The position numbers were made by a program, and so were the translations under genes. 64,000 bases of DNA from Capillidium heterosporum (Eukaryota; Entomophthoromycota; Entomophthoromycetes; Entomophthorales; Capillidiaceae). A model generated the notes under the pieces. The model saw only the letters and a list, made by a program, of their open reading frames with translations. It was not told where the DNA came from and did no database searches. The stretch lies in the NCBI GenBank assembly GCA_016630905.1, contig WBMQ01000013.1, forward strand, positions 496,001 through 560,000, read 5' to 3'. Positions 21,951 to 33,818 of the stretch are shown one piece after another; the first letter of the stretch is position 1, and each line of letters opens with the position of its first letter.

Positions 21951-22952
21951 ATGTCTAAAGAGCAGTCGGAGCGAAGGCTGAAAGAGTTGAAGCTACTAGA
22001 GTTCAGTTTAGTCAAGCAAATCCAGTACTTGGAGCAGGATATAAAGAAGACAACCCAACAAGTTGATGCAAACATATTGGATGACGAAGAAACTGCTATA
22101 GATGAGAAGCCAACCAAACAGTTAGATCCTGGTATAAGAAATTTAATGTTTTCACAAACTCAATTTAAATATTTTAGATAGCATCGATTGGAAACAGTAC
22201 GAAGCACCTCAATGGTGTGTGCCTATAAAGGCCAACGTTCTAGATTTCGATTTCAAAGTAAGTTACTATTTTAACATTTAAACTAAAACAAATGTGATGA
22301 AAGAGTTTAGGCTCCTTCTGTCAATTCGACGTAATATTGATGGATCCACCTTGGCAACTAGCTACCAATGCTCCAACCCGAGGCGTATTTCTTGCCCATA
22401 TTTCCAATACTTATCCTTCAAATAGGTAGCTATCGGGTATCAACAGTTGAACGATCATTTTATCGAAAACTTACCTATACCCCAGCTACAAACCAATGGA
22501 TTTTTATTTATCTGGGTTATCAACAACAAGTATCACAAAGCTTTCCAGATGTTCAAGAACTGGGGCTATACTTATGTCGAAGATATCACTTGGGTCAAGC
22601 AAACCGTACATAGGAGGATGGCTAAAGGGCACGGGTACTATTTGCAGCACGCTAAAGAAACCTGTCTGGTGGGAAAGAAGGTAAATTGTTGGGTTTTTAA
22701 GTTTTTGACATGAAGTAGGGTGCTGATCCCGAAAACTGTCAAAGGGGAATCGCTTCCGACGTCATCTATTCAAAACGTAGGGGTCAGTCTCAGAAGCCGG
22801 TGGAATTGTATGAACTTATTGAACAACTCGTACCTGATGGTAAATTTTTCGTGAGGTTTAATATTAAGTGTTTTGTAGGTAAATATTTAGAGATTTTTGG
22901 TAGGAAAAACAATTTGAGGGACTATTGGGTTACGATCGGTAACGAACTTTAA
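21951..22952 (+). CDS. MT-A70 adenine-N6 methyltransferase, AMT1/MTA1-like
   Basis: A 263-residue protein from six exons (21951-22131, 22178-22257, 22304-22384, 22426-22680, 22719-22839, 22879-22952). Residues 1-60 form a charged coiled coil. The MT-A70 domain starts near residue 75. The catalytic DPPW is at 101-104, followed by GFLFIWV, NWGYTYVEDITWVK, QHAKETCLVGKKG, SQKPVELYELIEQL and EIFGRKNNLRDYWVTIGNEL. It lacks the CCCH zinc-finger N terminus of METTL3/IME4. The motif KGHGYYLQHAKETCLVGKK replaces the RTGHWLNHSKEHCLVG of METTL3. Both features fit the AMT1/MTA1 branch, which methylates DNA adenine in ApT in ciliates and is known in early-diverging fungi with 6mA. MT-A70 membership is certain; the DNA-directed assignment is inference. 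Confidence 0.87.
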
Positions 22953-24536
22953 AAATATATAAAAGTTGTGTAGTAATAAGATTTGTTGTTAAACTATCGT
23001 GTTTTATTTAGTGGTATTATATGATTTACATCCGTATAGTCTGTTTTAACTACTACCTTATCTTAGTGAATTTATTTTATCTTTAATGGCTATTATAAAC
23101 TGTTTCAACTACAGCTGTTATCAATCTCCAATTATTGGCTTTCTGCTTTTTAATATAAATTACTAATCTATAGCTAAACAAAGTAGAGTTGCTTCATTAG
23201 TATAAGTTTTATAAAGTTGGTTTCAGGTAAAACATTATAGTTATTATACTTTACTGCTTTACCTTCAGCTGAATATAGTAGCCATCTTGTGATTCTATAT
23301 TCGCTATAATTATAAAAATAGCTGATACAATGTCCCAAATTTAAATACTTAATCTACTGCAAGTAGCAAACTATAGTTTTACTAATGAAAGTCTAATAGC
23401 CTTCATTGTATTTACAAATAATTTAATGTACTTTATATCAAAAAAGATATATAAATGGCTGTAAATGACAGATAGCTATGTTATTAATAAGATCCTATCG
23501 ATCCGATGTTTTGATGGCTAACAGGTTCTTAAAGCTTAGAGCGTCTCAAAATGTAAAATCTAATAAAGATAAGCATATATGTATTATAAAAATATTTGGA
23601 AAGTATTCAATGTGTTAGAGTTTATGAAGCTGTCAATATGTCTAATATAAGAATAAATTGAAATCAAGAAATATGGGAGATATGCGTTTGGTATTGAAGC
23701 CCTGAAAGGTGAACTAGATTGCTTAATCCTTCATAAATCTACAAACATTATTTTTATATAGCTTACTACCATCTTACATACATATTATTCATTGGGGATT
23801 ACTTGAAGATGTTGATGCTATTTAACAATGTACTTTTTGATACTCAAGAGCTAATCTTCAATACATATTGTGTTGGCTGTTGATAAGATTTGAAATAGAG
23901 TAGATCTTTGTAATGTCAGCGCTGCTAGCTTTAACTTATCCTAACCATATAGCATCCATTATTTCTAATTTCCCTAAAAGCAATTGAAAATGAGAACGAT
24001 TCGATATATAAAGCAAATTTCTCCAAAAAACCTTTTCATTTGACAAAATTTCCAATACTAAGATATAATTGATCCAAAGAAAATAGTTTACACATCACAA
24101 CCCAATTATTATGCAAAGCAAAGGAGCATATTAGGCTCTTTTGTAACACTCGGTATCTGTTAGTATATAGCTATGCTACATAATGATACTGAAATATACA
24201 TTTTCTATCCCTTTCATCAAGGTATACATTACAAAATTCTGATATATATTGATAGCCATCGTAATATTGCAGCGGTATCAACTTCAAAGTCTATTGAATG
24301 GAAAAAGTCCAAATTTCTTCGATGTAAAAAGTGATGAAGTGCAGACACAAAAACTTTATCAAAGAACATAGATAAAAAAGTCAATTTTCTGGTCAGGATC
24401 GAAGAGCAATACCCCCAAAAATTTGCACTAGTAAACAAGGTATACTTTATTACCATTCCTTCAAATTGAATAAAATTCCTAATCTCTGTATCTTTCCTTT
24501 TTACAATTTAGTCAATTTTAAGACTAGTTTTAAATA
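22953..24536. other. intergenic, AT-rich
   Basis: About 1.6 kb with only short open frames lacking family resemblance. No RNA gene or repeat seen. Confidence 0.5.
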
Positions 24537-26469
24537 ATGGCTACCTGGACCCCTAAGGCAAAACAAATCGATATAACGGTAAGTAATTGTTACATTTCAG
24601 AACTTTTCAGCTCATGTCTGTTTTAAATGGTATTGTAGAGTATACTTTTGGAACGAGTCAAGAAACCCGGTTTCGATGGAGATGTCTATGCAGAATTTAA
24701 AAATAATTTGGAGGATTCACTTAATGAATTGAAGTTGGACGAGGCGGTGGCTGAGAGCATAAGGTAAGTTATTGTCGATACCTTCTTTTATTATATATGC
24801 TATACTAACAGCTATATGTTTCATTTAGCTTACCCAGTAGTAAAGTCAAGAACATCTTCAGTGAAACCATTACTGAAAAGGAAAGAGAGTTTATCGGGCA
24901 AAGGGTTACTCAGCAGCAGAAAGAGGTAAGTGCTTTAGTTCCTTTACTTTATTGACTATATTTGCAGTTTCAAGATTACGAACGTAAAACTTTTAATTTA
25001 AATTCGAGGAGGATAAAGCTACTCTATGGGTTTTTGACTGATACCGAAATAAAGGAAATTTTAAAAGATTCGGATAACAACGAGGTACATTTAAGACAAT
25101 CAATTCAACGCTAAATAGTATCTTTTAAGGACTATGCTATCAGTCAACTTTCCGATATAACTTATTTAAGTAAAATAAGAGAGACGATAGCTAAAGCAGC
25201 AATGGCTAAATCAGAAGGTAAGTTTTATATTCGACTATTCAGTGCTTATTCTAAATAATACTGTAGCTTCAATGAGTTTAGAACAACAGGAGGCTTACGA
25301 ATCACTTATTAAAAAACGTGACTTAAACCAACGTAAAGGTGCTTCAAAGCGGTATTTTATTCAAAAGTCTATATTAGCTAATCCTAAATACAACAGTGAA
25401 ACTAGCAACCATTCCGTTGGCAGGTTACCTCTGGACCAGGCATTAAAGCAGGCTAAGGAGGATCCCAAAGCAGCTTTCGCTGGATGGTCAGCAGCTCGAA
25501 TCAAAGCCTATGACAAGATCAAAGAGAATCCCAACGCTTATTACTACAGGTTCAACGCTCCTGGTGAAGAGCAGCGGACTGGGCAGTGGACAGATGTAGC
25601 TACTTCTTCATAACTCCTAATTAACCTTAATTCTAGGCCGAACGCAAATTATTCTTTGAACGGGTCAAGGAGATCGGTACCGACGGCCAATGGGGTATAT
25701 TCTCCATGAAGATTCCGGGCAGGGTAGGTTACCAGTGCTCCAATTTCTATAGGCAGCTCATCCAACGCAAGGAGATCATTGACCCCAAGTATATCGTCGA
25801 ACCCAACGGCAAGCTGCACTACCTCTTCGCTACTAAGCAGAAGGACCTCAATGGCGAGTTCAAGAAAACCATCCGTACCCACAACCGTGTGCATAAGAGT
25901 AAGCGCGGTAAGTCGAAGGGCAAGCGATACTCTGATGAAACTACTTCTGAATCGGAGCAGACCTTCTCTAGCGACGATGAGTCCACCTTACTGACCCCCA
26001 AGAAGCGTACCATGGGTACGCGCTCAAGGCGTCAAGCTGAACAGGTTGCTGAGGAAGAAGATTTACCTGCTCCTATGCCCTACGCCCCCGTCCCTACCGA
26101 CCTCAATCAGCAGTCTGAAGATGAGGATTATGAGGATGACTTTGAGAACCCGTTGCCTGGGTTCATCGACCCTATAACTTTGGATGAAGTTGTTCAACCG
26201 GCTATATCCCCATACGGTCATGTCATGGGGTAATTACCTGAACAAATCAAAAGTTTTGCTAACAATTCCTATTAGGTACGCCAACTGGGTGCGATGTCTC
26301 AATTCGGGAGATGGAAAGCAGCGTAATGTATGCCCCCTTACCAAGCAACCGTTGACTAAGAGGGACCTCGTCATATTGACGTATGAAAATATCGAGATGT
26401 ACAGGTAATTTTTTAAGTTGTAACCTTGGCATTGATAAAATCCTTAGAGATAAGATCGTCAGTTTGTAG
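24537..26469 (+). CDS. SANT/Myb and U-box-like domain protein
   Basis: A 513-residue protein from nine exons (24537-24578, 24639-24763, 24829-24925, 24968-25084, 25130-25217, 25267-25595, 25637-26229, 26276-26404, 26448-26469), all phases consistent. An N-terminal helical part includes a CUE-like stretch at about 99-133 (IKLLYGFLTDTEIKEIL). A SANT/Myb domain lies at about 262-310 (GQWTDAERKLFFERV ... WGIFSMKIPGRVGYQ). A basic and Ser/Glu-rich linker at about 330-440 contains TRSRRQ. A C-terminal U-box-like fold at about 443-513 has DPITLDEVVQPAISPYGHVMGYANW, CPLTKQPL and LVILTYENIEMYR. The combination suggests a nuclear, chromatin- or DNA-bound ubiquitin ligase. It is the next gene after the MT-A70 methyltransferase, in the same orientation. 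I know the SANT sub-type but not a named orthologue. Confidence 0.78.
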
Positions 26470-27033
26470 CCTCTGTGAAACGATACAAAATATAACTTTG
26501 TGTCAATAGCTGATTACAGTTAGAGTAACTGCAATCAATGTCCTTATCTATTCTCCCTACTATGACTTGGATCAAAATCCTTCCTTCGTTTATACTTTAC
26601 TCATCTACCTACAGTTCAAATATACTCCTAGCTTCTACACTTTGATCTAGTATTTCTACTTTTAACTTTATACACTTTTAAATATAACTTTATCAACACG
26701 TTTACAAAATTTGTTAGATATATGTATGCCTCAGCCTAGAAATCTAACTATACCTTTCTATTTGTAAGCCTTAACTTTATAACTTGAATAGTAATATATA
26801 GCATACACTATCTTGAAAACGCTAAAAAATGAGAAGCTATTTACTTTCTATTAGAGTTAAAAATAGTGTAAGCTTTGTATACAATGAAGTTAACTTAAAA
26901 ACATTGGAGGCACCCAACAACTAAAACTAACGAACGTTTATTTTAAAGTTCGTATTAGTCATTTTAATCTAAGCTCACAAGCTATCCAATTGATGGTATT
27001 GGCAAGTAAGCAGAACATTTTATACCGTTAAAA
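26470..27033. other. convergent intergenic
   Basis: Spacer between the 3' ends of the SANT/U-box gene and CCT8. AT-rich, nothing recognised. Confidence 0.5.
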
Positions 27034-29184
27034 CTAATCCTCATCCCAACCAGGGTTGCTCTTGGGGACTTTAGGCCCACCGGCAGGTTTACTCATAATG
27101 ATCTACATAGCCATATCAGTAAAATTGAAAAAGAAGGTAAAGTATTATAAGTACCTGGTCTACGAGTAGTACCGTAAGGGCGGCATGGGTCGCCAGCTCT
27201 AAAGCGTTGGCCTTTACAGAGTATACGTCGACAATACCTTTCTGGACAGCATCGATAGTGGCAACTTTTTCACTCTAAAAGCTTTAGAAATGCAAAATTT
27301 TAGTCAATACCTCAACGTCAACACCGATGTAACAGTTATCTTCGGAGCTGTAGTGAGCGGCATGGATCTTGGATAATATCTCGAAGCTCTAAATATTTAC
27401 AGTTAATACTCGCTTCAGAATATATAGTGTAGTAGTATGAAAGAACTTACGCTCATACCGGAAGTTTCACCAAGAGTTCTGGGTACAATCTCCAAAGCTT
27501 CAGCAAACTTTTTGATGGCGTGCTGGTTAAGACCCGGAGTTTTCTAAAGGAAAAAAATTAACTAAAGTATCACTCAGTTAAACTTACTTCACCAAAGGAA
27601 GTCAGTTTCTTGGCAAGCTGCATCTCGGAAGCACCAGCACCGGCCAACAGACGTCCGTCTTTGGCAAGAGCCTTGACGGTGTTGACACCGTCATCGATGG
27701 CACGTTCTACGTCATCTAAGAAGTTTTCAGTGGCACCACGCAGTAATATGGTCGAAGTCTTAGACTTTTCCTTTTCTAAATTTGGTCAGCAAAGTCGAGT
27801 ATTTGTAAATTACCTTGACGGAAGATGACAACACGGTCACTACCGATTTCCTCTGACTCAACAAAGTCGCAGCGACCCATCTCCTCAGCCATGGGGACAC
27901 CCTAAGTTAAATTAGTGAGTGAAGGTAGATAAGGATTACCAGACGAGCTAAGGCAGTGGCACCAACAACACGGCAGAGACGACGGAGGTCGAACTTGGAG
28001 GGGCACTTGACAATCATCATGTTGAATCGATTGATATAATGCAAAGCAAGCTCACCGACCTGACCACCACTTACCAGTACCTTTACACCGGCATCGGCCA
28101 GCTCCTTGAAGATTTGTTCAACTTGGGATTCCTCACCCTTCGTGAAGTCCAACATCTCCTGAGCATTGTGGATAAGGACAGTACCCTTAGTCTCAGTCTG
28201 AGCAATGTCAAGTGGGCAGCTGAAGACGGCAATTTTAGCGTCTTCGACGCGTTTAACATGACCTGAAATAGAGCTCAAGGTAAGTAATTAAGACGCTGAT
28301 ATTAAATAGGATAGGTAGAAAAGACAGTACCTTCAACTTCACGGCCGAAGACCATACCCTTGACAACCTTTGATTCGAGCAAGTTGCCACCCATAATTTT
28401 GACGACGCGTACGCTATCGACGTTGAACAAGGAGGGGTTGTTGGGTATTATGACAGAGCTTGCTTCCCAAACGAGGTCAGCTAAAAACTGTTCATAACCA
28501 AAGAGTTTAGAGGCAATGGCGGTACGGATAGCTTTGATGGTCGATTCGGAAGTTCTAATATCCTCGATAGTTTCGAAAGGTAGAGCTAAATAGAATTAGT
28601 TGTGGGATTTTGCAAAAAACTACTTTCTAAAATCTCGAGCGCCTTCTTGGAAGCTAATTCATAGCCCTGAGCAACTTCTGAAGGGTGGATACCCATCTTC
28701 AACAATTCTTCAGCCTTTTCTAACAGTTCAGCAGCCAACATATTGACCAAGTTGGAAGCATCTCCGAGCTTTTGTAGGTTCTTAGGAAAATATATAAAAG
28801 TAAAATATATACCTCATGCTCCTGATGTTGAGAAGCCATAGTTAAAATTTTAGCTGCTGGGTGTACGACTTCCAACTCTCTAATGATGGTGGCCGAATCG
28901 TTGGTAACGAAATGTCTTTGCAAGTGGTTGACGACAATCTTGTTGCGGCCTTTTAAATAAAAAGGTCAGCAAAAATTAAATAATGGAAGCTACCATTAGG
29001 TCCGAAAGAAGATAAAGTTATTTGATTCAATTCTCGGCAAGCTTCAATGTTTCTTAAAACTGCTTCATCCACTCCTTGAGCAATCTGATTGACAATAAAT
29101 TTACCATAAATATATGCACAAAATTACCTTCAAACCCTCCTTGAAGAGTCCGCTGCCTGATGCTTTAGGTATACGCAAAGCCAT
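27034..29184 (-). CDS. CCT8: T-complex protein 1 subunit theta (CCT8)
   Basis: A subunit of the cytosolic CCT/TRiC chaperonin that folds actin, tubulin and WD-repeat proteins. About twelve exons with short introns, starting MALRIPKASGSGLFKEG at 29184. The order matches CCT8 throughout: NQITLSSFGPNG, NKIVVNHLQRHFVTNDSATIIRELEVVHPAAKI, an ATP-binding apex region, the apical domain with IAVFSCPLDIAQTETKG, VESEEIGSDRVVIFRQ, and the diagnostic theta C terminus IIMSKPAGGPKVPKSNPGWDED. The equatorial GDGTN/GDGTT ATP motif of the family is altered in the visible exon (GDASNLV), as is tolerated in CCT8, whose ATPase is weak. Another CCT subunit (CCT2) lies at 56.7 kb. No frame problems. Confidence 0.93.
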
Positions 29185-29785
29185 TATTCTGTATACGCAC
29201 TGATAAAGTTAACTTGGTAATATCTTCACTCAAAAGCACCTTACTCAGTCCTAAAAATTTTACTTTTGTTTCTTGGAATACTTAGGAACCGATGATTGGA
29301 TAATATATTTATGACGCTAATTTCCCCGAACCATTTGGGATGGAAATCAAGGTAGTGCTTAAATCTACAGCAGTAATGAGCACTACTATATTGGCTTATC
29401 TCTAACTATGTACTATAACCTTGTAGCACTGCTTGTTAGAGGTGAACTTACTTTAGGTATAGAACTTTCCAAGATATGTGTTTTTAAAAGAGTCGTCTCT
29501 GGGTTTGTCTAGCAAAACTAGGTAGGCAACTAAAATATTACCTTTGCTAGATGAATATTTATCCAAAAGGCAGCTCTATACATGATCAAGATCACCAGTT
29601 TCATCATAGTATTAGTTTTAAATATATATATCATAGTCTTTTATAAGAGTTACCTATATTTAATAATTTTACCTTTTTTATGAAATATATGCTTAAATAC
29701 TTATACCTACTATAAAATCAATGCTTATTTATTATAATGTAATTTAAAGGACATATACAATATAAAAATATCCATTTAAGTGATT
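29185..29785. other. intergenic
   Basis: Promoter side of CCT8 and 3' side of the F-box gene. No gene seen. Confidence 0.5.
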
Positions 29786-31045
29786 TCATACATATATGCA
29801 CTTGGGTTCAAAGTCTTGGAATCGAACAGATGGGTTGAGCTTAGTCTTTAACCAATGTGAAAAGTAAGGCTCGGCGTTAATTATACTGATGTTCAGAAGG
29901 TATTGCAACTTAACGGTTAAGGAATCCAGCTTGGCATACCAGAATATCGACTTTTTACGAGGGTATTCGATATTGAGGTCTAAAACTTGCAGTTCGGGAA
30001 GGCAAGTTAACAGCCACTTAATAAAGGTAATGGTAGTGTCCCTTAGTTTACGAATGCGCAGGTGGCGTATACGCGTCGTAGATTTGAAGTTTTCGAAGAG
30101 CGTGTTGGTAACGTGCCCAGTGATAGCCAGCCTATGCAAGTTTACAAAGAGTTGTTTGAAAGCTTCCAATGCATATTCATCAACTTTAAAATGAGCTATC
30201 GTAAGATCGGTTATAAAGTTGAAGTCACCGTTGACGATGCATCGCATAGGTATAGAATCGAATTGAACTTTCTTGATCTCTGGCCAACTAGGGAGCCTAG
30301 GAATGAAGTCTTTGGATTCTGTGTACCCGAAAGGCACACGAATCTTGAAGATGAAGCTTCTTAACTTGGGGAAAGCCTGCTTGCTGTTTAAAATTAGGGT
30401 GGAGCACTTGATGTTGACAAATAGCTTCAGATGTTCAAGATTTGGGAAAGTAGGCATAAGTGGATCGCATTCGATAACTACATGGGTCTTCAGCGCAAGC
30501 ACCTTTAGGTTAGGGAACGCTTTGGAGATAATATCTAGCTGTTCGAAAAGGCAAGTGTTAAAATCAAACATCAGCCGGGTAAGCTGTGGACTGTGTACAT
30601 TACTAAACATATTTATCAATCTTTCTTTACAGCCGCTAACTTTCAACTCCTTAATCTTGCAAAAACATGCATTTAAGCTTGACTCCAATGAAGCAACATT
30701 ACCTGCAAAATGCAAATATAAACCTCGGACGGTATCAGTTAGTTGAACCAGTCTAGATATAACTGAAGGGTCGGAGGTATGCATGTTGTATCGCAATCTT
30801 TTGAGATTGGGAATGTTAAGGGTTAAAAGCTGTTCTTCTGATTCAAAGGTAAAGTCTTTTAAAAGGTGGATTTTCTTCAGAACTACATCCTTCGCTTCTT
30901 GGTTGTCCCTGTAGTTGGTATAGTACGCATGTTTCTCAGTTACCGCTTTAATATATTTGGACAACAGTTGAAATTCGACTAGCTTGTGGGTGTTGAGGTT
31001 TCTCATTATTTCTTCAAGAAGTTCAAGTGGTATTTTATCTAACAT
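29786..31045 (-). CDS. F-box protein with leucine-rich-repeat-like body
   Basis: A 419-residue intronless protein. Residues 1-40 (MLDKIPLELLEEIMRNLNTHKLVEFQLLSKY) form an F-box, the SKP1-binding motif of SCF ubiquitin ligases. The remaining 370 residues show irregular repeats of the pattern LxxLxLxxxxxxLxxLxxLxIxG, as in LRR-type F-box proteins, but degenerate. The target is unknown. Such genes are often highly expanded in fungi, and the intronless structure contrasts with the intron-rich housekeeping genes nearby. The reading frame is complete with an ATG start. Confidence 0.72.
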   Translation of the reverse strand: MLDKIPLELLEEIMRNLNTHKLVEFQLLSKYIKAVTEKHAYYTNYRDNQEAKDVVLKKIHLLKDFTFESEEQLLTLNIPNLKRLRYNMHTSDPSVISRLVQLTDTVRGLYLHFAGNVASLESSLNACFCKIKELKVSGCKERLINMFSNVHSPQLTRLMFDFNTCLFEQLDIISKAFPNLKVLALKTHVVIECDPLMPTFPNLEHLKLFVNIKCSTLILNSKQAFPKLRSFIFKIRVPFGYTESKDFIPRLPSWPEIKKVQFDSIPMRCIVNGDFNFITDLTIAHFKVDEYALEAFKQLFVNLHRLAITGHVTNTLFENFKSTTRIRHLRIRKLRDTTITFIKWLLTCLPELQVLDLNIEYPRKKSIFWYAKLDSLTVKLQYLLNISIINAEPYFSHWLKTKLNPSVRFQDFEPKCIYV

Positions 31046-32160
31046 CTTTAGTACGAATGCTTCGGGATTGATGGTCCGCTGTGTAAATTTGCTTGCATTT
31101 CTTCCTTTTAGAAAAATAAAGGTTTAAAAAAACCCTATATTTTTATACGTAGCTCTAAATCAATTAAATTGCAGAACCAGTGCTATTTTTGGAAACTTTC
31201 AAGTTGAATTATAGGATTGTGCATCCAAGGTTGATTTGAGCCTATTGCGGCAATTTAAGATTGAGCGCTCTGACTCAACTATAAAATTATTTGTAGCCTA
31301 CTGCTATTATCAAATATATTTTACCAGAGTTATGTGTCACACCTACAAGACTGAATGCCACTAGTCTATAGAAAAAGATCTAGCTTTGTTACTCTTATAA
31401 TATGTTATTAGTTTTTATTTAGCTAAAATATGTTTTTAAAATTACCAATTATAGTTGAGCTTTGATTGATAATGTAGCTTTATATTTGTGCTTATAGTAA
31501 CAGTAAAGTGCCATTTCTCCTATTATGCTTACTTATTCAAAAGGGAAATCTGCATTTTGTTTCTTTTATGGAAATTTCCAACTTACAGTCTTCGATTACC
31601 TACAAACCAAAGTGTAACCTGGTGTAGATTTATTGGATGGTTCTAATTAACTTATTGTAAGTTCCTTTGCAGTTACTCTATAAAGCAAGTAGGACTGGTG
31701 ATTCTAAATCTTAAGCTATTTTTAACATCGTGCCAAAAACTGCCACAGATACTATTCGGAACCTTTGCCGTTCAGGTAATGACAATCCTTTTTCATTTTG
31801 AGAATATTCTTGGACTTCTTATCCAATACAGCTTCCGACAGTAAAGTGTCTTTTTCGCAACCCGATGGTTGGTGGTAGTGAGATCAACTTTGCTATATCT
31901 ATGGAAAAATGAATTGGCTAAAGTAACCTATATGATTTATCGGCACGTTACTACTAATTTGGGTAACTGCAATCAAATGCCAATAGGCTTTTAGGCTTAT
32001 GTGGTAGAGTCCCAAGAATAAGTAGTAAGGAACCATATTTTCTTGAGTAATACAGGACTCAGCTATAAAGCCACCAATTCCTGCTTCCTAACCAACTTTC
32101 ATCTTTTTACTTTTGCTAATTTTATCTAACTAATTAATTGTCCCAACGACCGAAAAAAAG
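31046..32160. other. divergent intergenic
   Basis: About 1.1 kb between the divergent F-box and SMP-30-like genes; both promoters should lie here. Unlike the other secreted-protein genes, no clean TATAAAA is seen near the SMP-30-like ATG. Nothing else seen. Confidence 0.5.
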
Positions 32161-33165
32161 ATGCAACTCATCCACCTAATTTTAAGTTTGTCTCCAGTTT
32201 TGGGCGCCTCAATGTTCCCCTACAAATCGATAAATGCCAAACCCTACTTGACCCACGAAAACAGTCAGTTTGGTGCTTTTATCGAAGGAGCCGCCGTTGA
32301 CCGCTATGGTTCCATCTACGCCGTCAACTATGGAACCAACTTGACCCAGTACAAGTTAGGCCAGGTCTACCCCGAGCAAAAGCTCATCTATGAGGATAAG
32401 GACACCAATGCCTTGCTGTCCTCCATCCGATTCCACAAGAAGGATATGTACGTCCTTGAATCCGTCACCCACAAGGTTTTGAAGTTGGATGTCAAAGGTG
32501 GTAAAGTTAACCAAGTGGAGAGCTACTGTGGGGACAACAAGATGCTCCAGCCCAACGATTTAGCTATCTCCAAGAGTGGTATCGTCTACCTTTCTGGCAT
32601 GGCTTGGAACACCAACTCTACTAACGAAGATGGTGATCTCTGGTCTTGTCTCCCACCCAACTTTACCAAGGAGGGTAAAGTCCAAGCCGTCAAGTTGGAT
32701 AATATGGCTCGAACCAACGGTATCGAGCTCACCTACGACCAAAAGCACTTGTACCTGTCCGAATCCATCAACCTGAACGACACCCCCAGCGTCCAACGTA
32801 TCTACCGCTACAACGTCAACCCCGCTGACGGTTCGGTTTACAACAAGATTCTGTTCAAGGAGTTCCAAGGTACCGGTGACCAGGATATTGACGGCATGAA
32901 GACTGACATATTAGGCCATCTCTACGTAACCCGTTATGGCGGCTCCAAGGTCGTCGTCTTGGACCCTAAAGGTGATGAAGTTTTGGAGATCAACGTTAAC
33001 ATGCTCAGCCCTGCTAACTTAGAGTTTGGTGGTAAGGACGGCAAGACTTTGTTCATCGTCGGTCAGTGCAATGAATTCTTGGATTGGGGCTGGGGCAAAG
33101 GTTGTGTCGACGTCATCGACTTGCCTTTCCCTGGTAGCCAGTGGAAGAGGTTGAACAAATGTTAA
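32161..33165 (+). CDS. secreted SMP-30/gluconolactonase-like protein, copy 2
   Basis: A 334-residue intronless paralogue of 3694-4767. The signal peptide is about 1-15. Metal-ligand positions are conserved: Glu42 (FIEGAA), Asn132 (QPNDLA), Asn186 (RTNGIE), Asp244 (DIDGM). The shared blade LGHLYVTRYGGSKVVVLDPKG corresponds almost word for word to copy 1. The coding sequence is strongly biased to C- and G-ending codons, much more so than copy 1 and its AT-rich surroundings, which points to high expression. Two Cys pairs (near 123/163 and 308/317) could be disulphides in the secreted protein. The substrate is unknown. Confidence 0.8.
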   Translation: MQLIHLILSLSPVLGASMFPYKSINAKPYLTHENSQFGAFIEGAAVDRYGSIYAVNYGTNLTQYKLGQVYPEQKLIYEDKDTNALLSSIRFHKKDMYVLESVTHKVLKLDVKGGKVNQVESYCGDNKMLQPNDLAISKSGIVYLSGMAWNTNSTNEDGDLWSCLPPNFTKEGKVQAVKLDNMARTNGIELTYDQKHLYLSESINLNDTPSVQRIYRYNVNPADGSVYNKILFKEFQGTGDQDIDGMKTDILGHLYVTRYGGSKVVVLDPKGDEVLEINVNMLSPANLEFGGKDGKTLFIVGQCNEFLDWGWGKGCVDVIDLPFPGSQWKRLNKC

Positions 33166-33818
33166 ATCTTTTCCCAAAGATTAATAAACTTTGATCTCCT
33201 GGTATCATTATTTTTCAACTATATATTTTGCTTTATCAGTATCCCGGTTTTTGATCCTAGTTTCGTGTAGTAGTAGTAAAAAAGTTTTCGTAAAGGTCTA
33301 GACTTTCATTGAATCAGCAGTTACATTTTGGTCATTAAAACTGAGATACATCTTCAAAGATCTAGTGGTATAGAAGTAATTCTTTATTATGCCAAAACTG
33401 AGTGGGATATGGACTATATTTGTTCTTTGAGAAGATGTATGGAAAACTAATTTACATATATCCCTTCAGCCAGTATTATAAATTCCTTTATAAGAAGTAG
33501 GTTCTTTTTAAATTTGTATACAGAGATGTCAAAGTGTATATGATTACAGAATATTAAAGGTAGTTGAAATTTTTAATAAGCTACAGACTAGTTAAAGCAA
33601 GTATACTTATCACAAGATTCGTTTATTAGTCACTAGCAAGTTGATATCTATAGAATATATTTTCAATCAAAAGAAAGCTATCAACCAAAATGTAACTTCA
33701 TAGTGCTAAATTTTTATAATAAAAGGTATAGTAATCTCCAAGAGGAAATATAATTTAAATAGAGTGAAGGTATGGATTTAAAGCCAAAAGTCTATAGTTG
33801 ACCCTTCAACTTTTAAGA
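33166..33818. other. convergent intergenic
   Basis: AT-rich spacer between convergent genes. Nothing recognised. Confidence 0.5.
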
